Source: Deltaproteobacteria bacterium
GTDB taxonomy: Bacteria; Myxococcota_A; Polyangia; GCA-2747355
NCBI GenBank assembly: GCA_020633415.1
Contig: JACKDQ010000002.1
Span: 496,001 to 560,000 of the forward strand
Reading direction: 5' to 3'
Length of the DNA stretch: 64,000 bases
The notes beneath the pieces are model-generated. The model had not been told where the DNA came from. It did no database searches and worked only from the letters and a program-made list of their open reading frames with translations. This document shows, piece by piece, positions 1-6,974 of this stretch (position 1 is its first letter; each line of letters starts with the position of its first letter). The position numbers and the translations under genes are program-made.

Positions 1-1035
1 GATGATGTCGCCCTGCAGCGCGTGATCAACGTACCGGCCCGCGGCATCGGCAAGACCACCGTCGAAAAACTCATCGGCCACGCCTCAGCCCACGGCATCT
101 CGTTACTCGACGCTGCGCGAGCGGCTGCCACCAGCGACGGCCCACTAGGCGGCGCTGCCAGGCGCAAGGTAGGCGACTTCGTCAAGTTGATCGATGCGCT
201 TGCCGAGGGCGTCAGCGAGACACTGCCCAGCACGCTTGCCGAGCGCGTACTCGACGATAGCGGCTACCTGCAAAGCCTCGCCCAATCGGGCACGGTTGAG
301 GCGACCACCCGGGCCGAGAACCTCAGCGAACTGGTCTCCAGCATCCGACAATTTGAGGCTGCGACCGAGGAGGCGACGCTGGTCAGCTATCTCGAGCAAG
401 TCTCGCTGGCGACCGATGTCACCGACCAAACCAACGAACAGGGCCAAGTCAGCCTGATGACCGTGCACAGCGCCAAAGGGCTCGAATTCCCGACGGTGTT
501 TGTCATCGGCCTGGAACAAGGCATCTTTCCCCACGCCCGCTCGTTGGACGCCCCCGAAGAACTTGAGGAAGAACGCCGTCTGGCCTACGTCGCGATCACC
601 CGAACGAAACGGCGCCTCTTTCTCAGCCGCGCGATGCAACGCTGGCACCTCGGTCAGCTCAAAGCCCGTCCACCTTCGGAGTTTCTCAGCGACATTCCCG
701 AGCAGCTGATCGGGGAACGCGCCGGCTTGCACGCCGCGCCGGCGCGGCGCAATGCGCCCGCTCGGCTGCCAGCATTTGCTGGCGCCCATCTTGACCAGCC
801 CGAACCGACCTACGACGATGCTTGGGTCGATGACGAGTTCGACCAGAGCGCACCCGACTTTGACGATCTTTTCGACGCTGACGGATTCCGCGTCGGCATG
901 CGGGTCAAGCACCGCAAGTTTGGGGTCGGCGAAATTCGCAGTCTGACCGGCACTGCCCCAAATCTGAACCTGACGGTCTACTTCAAGACCGTCGGCGCCA
1001 AGACGATCCGCAGTCAGTTCGTTGAGCCGCTCTAG
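1..1035 (+). CDS. pcrA: UvrD/PcrA-type DNA helicase, C-terminal part (cut by window start)
   Basis: The reading frame is open from base 1, so the N-terminus with the Walker A motif lies outside the window. Superfamily 1 helicases of this type unwind DNA 3'-5' in repair and replication restart. Visible: the 2B region starting INVPARGIGKTT, motif V (MTVHSAKGLEFPTVFVIGL, about bases 457-513), motif VI (EEERRLAYVAITRTKRRL, about 565-618), and a C-terminal Tudor-like tail (RVKHRKFGVGEI) typical of UvrD/PcrA, which in PcrA contacts RNA polymerase. The stop is 6 bp from the end of the convergent kinase gene. UvrD and PcrA cannot be told apart from this part alone. Confidence 0.93.
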   Translation, partial: DDVALQRVINVPARGIGKTTVEKLIGHASAHGISLLDAARAAATSDGPLGGAARRKVGDFVKLIDALAEGVSETLPSTLAERVLDDSGYLQSLAQSGTVEATTRAENLSELVSSIRQFEAATEEATLVSYLEQVSLATDVTDQTNEQGQVSLMTVHSAKGLEFPTVFVIGLEQGIFPHARSLDAPEELEEERRLAYVAITRTKRRLFLSRAMQRWHLGQLKARPPSEFLSDIPEQLIGERAGLHAAPARRNAPARLPAFAGAHLDQPEPTYDDAWVDDEFDQSAPDFDDLFDADGFRVGMRVKHRKFGVGEIRSLTGTAPNLNLTVYFKTVGAKTIRSQFVEPL

Positions 1036-1041
1036 CTCAGG

Positions 1042-1989
1042 CTAAGCACTCGGAAGCTGATCGACGGTCGGGGCTGCCGTAACCGCACCGCAGGCGGTGC
1101 AAGCCTGCGCCCCTGCATTACAGCCCGCCGCGACGGCGCGATCGACGGCCTGCGCCGTCGCCTCTCGCAATCGACCTACTGTAAAGTAGAAGGCTGCGCA
1201 AAACACATCACCTGCGCCAGTGGCATCGACCACATCAACCGAGGGCGCGGGTTGATAGCCGCTCTCGCGCGAGGTCGCCCAATGTGCACCCGCGCTGCCG
1301 CAGGTCACGACCGCAATCCGCGCGCCGATACCGATCAAGGCGCGCGCTGCTTGTCTTGGGTCTTCGACCGACGTCAGCTCGGCGGCTTCCTGCTGGTCGG
1401 CCTTGACGAACGTTGCGCGCTCGACCAAAAAGCGCGCCGCGTCGATCGCCGAATCTCGGTCTTCCCACAGATGGAGCCGCAGGTTGAGGTCCACCGCCAC
1501 GTCGACGCCGCAGGCGGCCGCGATCGCGACTGCCTCTTTGGTCCCGGCGGTGGCTGGACCAGCGCTCATACTGGTCGTGCAAAGATGCAAGGTCTTGGCC
1601 GCGGCTACCCGCCCGCGTTGCGCCCTAACCACAGCAGCGTCGAGATACGTATCGGCGGTGTTTTCCCGAAAAAACAAAAACGAGCGCTCGCCACCTTCGC
1701 TCAGTGAGACAAACGCAGCTGGCGTCCGCTGCTCGCAGCAAACGATTCCCTGACAATCGACACCCTCGCGCTCGAGAGCGCGAATCAGAAATCGACCAAA
1801 GGCGTCGTCACCCACGCAACCGATCATCGCCGAACGCATGCCGAGACGCGCCGCGGCTGCGGCGACGTTGGCCGGCGCTCCACCCAGGTAGCGACGAAAA
1901 GTCTCGACTTCTTCTAGCGGCCCACGCCGTCCATCGGCGGCAAATAGATCGACCAGGGCCTCACCCAAGCAAACAAGTTCAGCTTCCAC
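1042..1989 (-). CDS. PfkB-family carbohydrate kinase (fructokinase-like)
   Basis: Cytosolic ATP-dependent sugar kinase of the ribokinase/PfkB family, about 315 aa. Near the N-terminus CLGEALVDLFA and LGGAPANVAAAAARLG form the sugar-binding part. Near the C-terminus DATGAGDVFCAAF is the PfkB signature 2 with the catalytic Asp and anion hole. The pattern is closest to fructokinases (ScrK-like), but the substrate cannot be read from sequence. I chose a GTG start at 1989 because it places the first beta strand at the usual distance from the N-terminus; an upstream ATG at 2028 is possible. Convergent with the helicase, divergent from the TSUP gene. Confidence 0.85.
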   Translation of the reverse strand: MEAELVCLGEALVDLFAADGRRGPLEEVETFRRYLGGAPANVAAAAARLGMRSAMIGCVGDDAFGRFLIRALEREGVDCQGIVCCEQRTPAAFVSLSEGGERSFLFFRENTADTYLDAAVVRAQRGRVAAAKTLHLCTTSMSAGPATAGTKEAVAIAAACGVDVAVDLNLRLHLWEDRDSAIDAARFLVERATFVKADQQEAAELTSVEDPRQAARALIGIGARIAVVTCGSAGAHWATSRESGYQPAPSVDVVDATGAGDVFCAAFYFTVGRLREATAQAVDRAVAAGCNAGAQACTACGAVTAAPTVDQLPSA

Positions 1990-2087
1990 AACGCCAGTAG
2001 ACCGCCAAATTGAGCGGCGTTCAACCATCGATCGGAAGGCGCTCAGTCAACACAGCAAAGAAAACTCTCGCTATACTGAAGCCAACG

Positions 2088-2837
2088 ATGCCGACACCTT
2101 ACATCCAGTTGGCCTTGGGGGCCGGCGCTGGCCTGCTCGCCGGCGCGATCAATACTATCGCTGGTGGCGGCGGATTCATCGTCTTTAGCACACTGGTCGC
2201 GACCGGCCTCGCGCCGGCGACGGTCAATGGCACGATGCGCTGTGGCCTGCTGCTGCAAAACGCCACGGCCTGCCTCACGTTCTACCGGCGGGGCTTTCAC
2301 GACCGGCAGACCACCGTCAAGCTGTTGCCGGCGATCTGCCTCGGCGCGCTGGTCGGCGCGTTGCTTGCGACACGTCTACCCACCGGGCTATTTCGGATGA
2401 TCGCCGGCTGCGCTTTCATTCTTTGGGGGCCCGTGCTGATCGCCAAGCCCGGAAGCTTCAGTAAGCCAGCGACCACGGCTTCGCCGCCAACCCGTTGGTG
2501 GGTCAGCGCGCTGACCTTTCTAACCGGCGTATACGGCGGCTTTCTTCAAGCAGGTGTTGGGTTCCCGCTGATGGCGCTACTGATTTCCGCACTCGGCGTC
2601 GAGCCCGTGCGAGCCAACGCGATCAAAGTTGCTTTGGTGCTAGGCTACACGGTGGTGGTCCTGCCGCTGTTCATTCAGGCCGAGCAAATCGCCTGGGTCG
2701 CCGGAGCCGGACTAGCGCTGGGCATGACCGTCGGCGCCTGGATTGGCGTCCATCTGCAAATCAAGCGCGGCGCCGGATTCATCCGCTGGGTGCTGGTCGT
2801 GATGGTCATCGTCGCCGGGCTGACGATGGTTTTGTAG
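2088..2837 (+). CDS. TSUP (TauE/SafE) family membrane transporter
   Basis: About 249 aa, nearly all hydrophobic, with roughly eight membrane segments in two repeats. The first repeat has the family-typical glycine run AGAINTIAGGGGFIVF; the second has GVYGGFLQAGVGFPLMALL. TSUP proteins export sulfite, sulfoacetate or similar anions; the substrate here is unknown. The ATG at 2088 fits better than one at 2010, which would overlap the divergent kinase and add a hydrophilic leader. A TATACT box lies at 2072-2077, only 10 bases before this ATG, so the mRNA leader would be a few bases at most. Confidence 0.85.
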   Translation: MPTPYIQLALGAGAGLLAGAINTIAGGGGFIVFSTLVATGLAPATVNGTMRCGLLLQNATACLTFYRRGFHDRQTTVKLLPAICLGALVGALLATRLPTGLFRMIAGCAFILWGPVLIAKPGSFSKPATTASPPTRWWVSALTFLTGVYGGFLQAGVGFPLMALLISALGVEPVRANAIKVALVLGYTVVVLPLFIQAEQIAWVAGAGLALGMTVGAWIGVHLQIKRGAGFIRWVLVVMVIVAGLTMVL

Positions 2838-2912
2838 GCTAGTTGGCCGAGTTAGCGCCCGCTGGTGAGATTCGTCACGGGCCGCATCGCGCGACCGTGG
2901 TAGGCTCTGGCC

Positions 2913-3731
2913 ATGCGCGCCGCTGCCGCAAAACCAACTGCTGTGCTGCAAAAGCCAGCCGACAACTGGTGGGACCAGGCATTTACCGAATTGTTGCTCG
3001 ATCTCCTTCCTGAAGCGCCGCGCCAGTTGTTGTTGCTTGGACGTGGACTTGCGGCGATCAGCAAGACATTGCTGCCCCATCTGCCCGACACCCAGGTCAG
3101 CGGGTTTTCCGATCGTGACGTCGAGCAGTCTGAAGCCGAACTGGCCAAGCTGCCACTTTCACAGCGCGTTTCACTGAACTACCTCGATGACAATCAGCTC
3201 GATCTTCCCGCAGAGAGTCACGATAGCGCGCTTTGCCTGTTGTTCCTTTGTGAGAGCAACGATCCGCAGCGCCTGCTCGCACAGGTCAGCTCCGCGCTGC
3301 AGCCCCGAGCCACCGCGGTCTTCGTCGAGCCCGACAACTTGGGACAACGCTTCTACTTCGACGGCGCTCTCGAGCAATTCAACGAGCTCTTCAATCGCCT
3401 ATGCCGCAAGGCCCGCGTTGCACTCCAACCGACCGACATTGCGATCGGACCGCAGGTACCAAAGACACTCCTCGGACAGGGTTTTACCGCCGTTCGCTTT
3501 CGGCTACACATGATCCATAGCGGCCACGGCGAAACCGCCCGCGCGTTCTTTGGCCGGCTGCAGCGACTCTGCACGACGACAGCAGAGCGAGCCAACCTGC
3601 CCGCTGACTGTGACGAGCTCGTCGCCTGCCAGCAAGAAGTCAACCGCCTCCTTTACGCCGGAATGCCTAAACGCATCGGGCACTGCTGCCATGCGGTGCC
3701 GGTGTTCGCAGTTACGGCGACCCGCCCATAA
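2913..3731 (+). CDS. class I SAM-dependent methyltransferase-like protein
   Basis: 272 aa. The central part follows the Rossmann methyltransferase order: LLLLGRGLAAISKTLLPHL in the position of motif I (about residues 38-56, glycine-poor), acidic SGFSDRD after strand 2, LDLPAESHDSALCLLFL at strand 4, and a later AVFVEPDN strand. No substrate signature is visible. A TAGGCT box at 2901-2906 ends exactly six bases before the ATG and I see no Shine-Dalgarno sequence, as expected for a leaderless mRNA. The stop is 1 base before the next ATG, so the two genes are probably translated together. Confidence 0.7.
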   Translation: MRAAAAKPTAVLQKPADNWWDQAFTELLLDLLPEAPRQLLLLGRGLAAISKTLLPHLPDTQVSGFSDRDVEQSEAELAKLPLSQRVSLNYLDDNQLDLPAESHDSALCLLFLCESNDPQRLLAQVSSALQPRATAVFVEPDNLGQRFYFDGALEQFNELFNRLCRKARVALQPTDIAIGPQVPKTLLGQGFTAVRFRLHMIHSGHGETARAFFGRLQRLCTTTAERANLPADCDELVACQQEVNRLLYAGMPKRIGHCCHAVPVFAVTATRP

Positions 3732-3732
3732 G

Positions 3733-4440
3733 ATGACTAGCTCCGAGGTCGCGGCGATCGCTGGCACGCTGATATTGCCGGATTCGGCAAAAACCGTATC
3801 GACCCTGCTCTACCGCCCGTCAGCGCCTACAGCATTGCTTGTGCTCGGTCATGGCGCAGGCGCCGGCATGAGCCACCCGTTCATGGAAGCGCTGGCAGCG
3901 CGGCTTGCCGATCGACAGATCGCGACGTTCCGCTACAACTTCCCGTTCATCGAAACCAAGCGCCGATTTGTCGGCAGTCAAGACGAGCGTCTGTCGACCG
4001 TAGCCGCAGCCGTAAGCGCGGCATTGGCACTACGCGGCAACCACGCGATCGCCAAGGACCTGGCGGTCTTCGCCGGCGGCAAATCGATGGGGGGCAGGAT
4101 GGCATCGCTAGCGCTCGCACAAGACAGGCTGCCGGCAGCACTACGCGGACTCATTTTTTACGGCTTTCCGTTACACCCGCCCAACAAGCCGGCAAGCGAG
4201 CGCGGCGATCACCTCAGAGAAATCGAACGGCCGATGCTCTTTTTGCAGGGGGATCGAGATGCGCTCGCCGACCTCACGCTCATCGAGCCGCTTTGCGCGA
4301 CGCTTCCGCGTGCGACGCTCCAGATCGTCTCGGGCGCCGACCACGGATTCCACGTGCTTAAGCGAAGCGGACGAACCGACGACGAGGTACTCGATCAGCT
4401 CGCTCGCCTGACAGCCGAATTCTGTGCGCGCTGCAGCTAG
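3733..4440 (+). CDS. alpha/beta hydrolase (KANL3/Tex30-like)
   Basis: 235 aa. VLGHGAGAGMSHPFM supplies the oxyanion-hole strand, GGKSMGGRMAS carries the nucleophile Ser in a G-x-S-x-G elbow, FLQGDRDALAD gives the acid residue and GADHGFHVLK the catalytic His. These are the features of the small alpha/beta hydrolases related to KANL3/Tex30 and dienelactone hydrolase. The substrate is unknown. The start at 3733 lies 1 base after the methyltransferase stop; a longer reading from 3550 would run inside that gene. The last 4 bases overlap the end of the convergent EVE gene. Confidence 0.8.
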   Translation: MTSSEVAAIAGTLILPDSAKTVSTLLYRPSAPTALLVLGHGAGAGMSHPFMEALAARLADRQIATFRYNFPFIETKRRFVGSQDERLSTVAAAVSAALALRGNHAIAKDLAVFAGGKSMGGRMASLALAQDRLPAALRGLIFYGFPLHPPNKPASERGDHLREIERPMLFLQGDRDALADLTLIEPLCATLPRATLQIVSGADHGFHVLKRSGRTDDEVLDQLARLTAEFCARCS

Positions 4441-4901
4441 ACGCCAGCGAGCTCAAGAATCACCGCGGCGTGTTGATCGCTGACCGGCAGTACCGACAGG
4501 CGGTTGCCGCGGCGGAGCAAAGCGAAATCTGCAAGACGCGGCTCATCGCGCATCATCGCCAACGAGACCAGCCGCGGCACCTCGCGCTCGTACTTCACGT
4601 CAACCATGAACCAACGCGGTTTGTCAGGGTCACTCTTCGGATCGTAGTAGCGTTGGCCCGGATCGAACGCCGTGTGATCTGGATAGCCCTCGCGAACCAC
4701 ACGAGCCAAGCCGACGACACCCGGCTCATCGCAGCTCGAATGATAGAAGAACACCGTATCGCCGTTCTTCACGCGATCACGCAGCATCGTTCGAGCCTGG
4801 TAGTTGCGCACACCTTCCCAGCTGGTGGTCTGATTCTTTGCCGCCTTGAGGTCAGCAAAGCTGTAGGTCGTCGGTTCCGATTTCATCAACCAATAGGCCA
4901 T
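4437..4901 (-). CDS. EVE domain-containing protein
   Basis: 154 aa, the whole of which is one EVE domain (PUA-like fold, THYN1 family). MAYWLMKSEPTTYSFADL, WEGVRNYQARTMLRD and GDTVFFYHSSCDEPGVVGLA match the family's conserved blocks. EVE domains are thought to read modified bases in nucleic acid, and in bacteria are often linked to restriction; no restriction gene is near. The C-terminus overlaps the alpha/beta hydrolase by 4 bp. Reading on the minus strand, TATAAA lies 5 bases before the ATG with no clear ribosome binding site, so this mRNA may also be leaderless. Confidence 0.9.
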   Translation of the reverse strand: MAYWLMKSEPTTYSFADLKAAKNQTTSWEGVRNYQARTMLRDRVKNGDTVFFYHSSCDEPGVVGLARVVREGYPDHTAFDPGQRYYDPKSDPDKPRWFMVDVKYEREVPRLVSLAMMRDEPRLADFALLRRGNRLSVLPVSDQHAAVILELAGV

Positions 4902-4905
4902 GGCG

Positions 4906-4936
4906 CTTTATAGCGCGCGGTCTCAACGCGATAAAG
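4906..4936. promoter_or_regulatory. inverted repeat between divergent EVE and ggt genes
   Basis: CTTTAT at 4906-4911 and ATAAAG at 4931-4936 form 6-bp arms, followed inward by one mismatch and GCG/CGC. The left arm overlaps the presumed -10 box of the EVE gene. It could be an operator or a by-product of two facing AT-rich promoter boxes. Confidence 0.3.
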
Positions 4937-4996
4937 TGTAGACCCTTGACATCCGCCGCTCGGTAGCCAAGGCTCGCTGCAGAAACGGAATCTCCC

Positions 4997-6718
4997 ATGA
5001 TTACATCGCGTCATCTGCTCGGTCCGATCATCGTCGCCCTCACGGTCTGCTGGCTGCATGCCGGCCACACCGCCGCTCGGCGCGCCGTTGCAGGAAAACA
5101 CGGCGTGGTCGCTGCCGATCACCCGTTGGCCTCGCTCGCCGGGCTGGAAATCCTCAAGGCCGGCGGCAATGCTGTCGACGCCGCCTGTGCGACCGCGTTC
5201 GCCCTGGGCGTCGTCAATCCCGCCGGCTCGGGCATTGGCGGTGGCGGATTCATGCTGGTCTACGCGCCCGGCAAACAACCCGAGGTCGTCGATTTTCGAG
5301 AAACAGCACCAGCGGCCGCATCGCGAGACATGTATCTCAAAAAAGGGGTGGCGAAAATCGCGCCACGTCGTGGTGGTTTGGCGATCGCTGTCCCCGGCGA
5401 AGTTGCCGGCTGCAGCGAAGCGGTGAAACGCTGGGGGAAGTTGCCACTTTCGCGCGTACTCGCACCAGCGATAAAACTCGCCCAACGCGGCTTCCCCGCC
5501 GGCGAGCACCTGGTTGACACGCTAAAGAGCAAGCCTTTCGCTGCGCTCAAAGCTTACAACGGGGCGATCAAGGAGATCTTCTTTGTCCGCGCCAAAAACG
5601 CCAAGACGCCTACCCGAGCTCCCGAGCTCGGTGAAACGCTCCGCCGTCCACGCCTCGCGCGCACGCTCAAAGCGATTGCCCGTGGCGGCGCCAACGCATT
5701 CTATGGCGGCTGGATCGCCAAAGACATCGTGGCAACGGTCGAGGCCGCCGGTGGCCTTTTGACCCTCGAGGACCTTGCGAATTACCGACCAAAGTTGCGC
5801 GCACCGCTAACGACAACCTACCGCGGCTACCAAATACTGACGACGCCGCCCCCCTCGTCGGGTGGCATCGCGATCATCGAAACGCTCAACCTGCTGAGTC
5901 GCTACAAGCTCAAAGAGATGGGGCACAACTCCTCGCGCTACCTACACCACTTAACCGAGGCGCTAAAGCACGCTTTCGCCGATCGCGCGCGCCACCTCGG
6001 TGACAGCGACTTTGTCGAAGTACCGATCGCCAAGCTGACCTCCCGCGATTATGCCGACCTGCTCGCCAAGCGCATCGGCAAGACAACGCAGCCCTGGGAG
6101 AGCTACGGCTCGGGCAAGATGCAACGCGCCGGACATCAAGACAAGGGCACGAGCCATCTGAGCGTTACCGATCGGAGCGGCATGACCGTGGCGCTGACAA
6201 CAACGATCAATCTGGGCTTCGGATCGATGATCGTCGCCAAGCGTTCCGGCGTGATCCTCAACGATCAGATGGACGATTTCGCTTCCCGCCCAGGTACACC
6301 CAACGGCTTCGGGCTGATTCAAAGCGAGAAGAACGCCGTCCAGCCAGGAAAGCGGCCACTGTCCAGTATGTCGCCAACGATCGTGCTCAAGGACGGCAAG
6401 GCGCTACTCGCCGTCGGCGGCTCAGGTGGACCGACGATCATCACTGGCACGCTGCAAGTCTTGCTCAACGTACTCGACTTTAGGCTGGAGCTGGGCGACG
6501 CGGTGGCTCGCTCGCGAATCCACCATCAATGGCTACCCAATCAGCTGTGGGTTGAAAGCGATCTGCCCCGCGACGTCCGCCAAGCGCTTGGTGCGCGCGG
6601 CCATAAGCTACTCAGCGTGAGCAAACCGTTCACCGCGATCCAAGCCGTCGGCCGTACGACAAACGCGCTACTTGGTGCATCGGATCCGCGCAAAGGCGGT
6701 TGGCCTGCTGCCGACTAG
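4997..6718 (+). CDS. ggt: gamma-glutamyltransferase
   Basis: 573 aa, full length for the family. It transfers or hydrolyses the gamma-glutamyl group of glutathione and similar compounds. An N-terminal signal peptide (ITSRHLLGPIIVALTVCWL, ending near HTAARR) directs it to the periplasm. The precursor cuts itself before a Thr that becomes the nucleophile of the small subunit; this is Thr385 in GTSHLSVTD, with 384 residues before it as large subunit. The gamma-glutamyl binding part (GSGIGGGGFMLVY) and the small-subunit motif GGSGGPTIITGTLQVL are present. Stands alone, divergent from the EVE gene. Confidence 0.95.
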   Translation: MITSRHLLGPIIVALTVCWLHAGHTAARRAVAGKHGVVAADHPLASLAGLEILKAGGNAVDAACATAFALGVVNPAGSGIGGGGFMLVYAPGKQPEVVDFRETAPAAASRDMYLKKGVAKIAPRRGGLAIAVPGEVAGCSEAVKRWGKLPLSRVLAPAIKLAQRGFPAGEHLVDTLKSKPFAALKAYNGAIKEIFFVRAKNAKTPTRAPELGETLRRPRLARTLKAIARGGANAFYGGWIAKDIVATVEAAGGLLTLEDLANYRPKLRAPLTTTYRGYQILTTPPPSSGGIAIIETLNLLSRYKLKEMGHNSSRYLHHLTEALKHAFADRARHLGDSDFVEVPIAKLTSRDYADLLAKRIGKTTQPWESYGSGKMQRAGHQDKGTSHLSVTDRSGMTVALTTTINLGFGSMIVAKRSGVILNDQMDDFASRPGTPNGFGLIQSEKNAVQPGKRPLSSMSPTIVLKDGKALLAVGGSGGPTIITGTLQVLLNVLDFRLELGDAVARSRIHHQWLPNQLWVESDLPRDVRQALGARGHKLLSVSKPFTAIQAVGRTTNALLGASDPRKGGWPAAD

Positions 6719-6802
6719 CTCACCACGTGCGGGCGCCACCGACTAGCCAACAATCAGCGCTTGCCCCTTCGCGCTCTCTTGCCATCGTGTTAGCCTTCAG
6801 CC

Positions 6803-6967
6803 ATGGCAAAGCACGCCGGAATCTGTCGCCGCGGCGAAGCAGTCTGTACCGTCGCGTCAACGAAAACACATCATCCGACCGATCGCTGCAAGGTCCACGT
6901 CCACGGCAAATCGCCTGACGCCCCCTTTTTTAACAAACACGCCGACAAGGCCTCGCTCGCAGTTTAG
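6803..6967 (+). CDS. small Cys/His-rich protein (54 aa), unknown function
   Basis: ATG at 6803, TAG at 6965-6967, 54 residues with Cys at 8, 15 and 29 and six His (4, 23, 24, 32, 34, 46). Sequence pieces: AGICRRGEAVC, HHPTDRCKVHVHGK, FFNKHADKASLAV. No signal peptide, so it should be cytosolic. TAGCCT at 6791-6796 ends exactly six bases before the ATG with no Shine-Dalgarno site, like other leaderless starts here. Its stop is 7 bases before the multihaem lipoprotein ATG. The Cys/His content would suit metal or haem binding, but I recognise no family. It could be a chance frame; the promoter spacing and coupling argue against that. Confidence 0.55.
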   Translation: MAKHAGICRRGEAVCTVASTKTHHPTDRCKVHVHGKSPDAPFFNKHADKASLAV

Positions 6968-6974
6968 GCGCGTC

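Noticed and set aside
145..912. Minus-strand open frame opposite the helicase
   Set aside because: Helicase motifs V and VI lie in the plus-strand frame; the antisense frame has no support.
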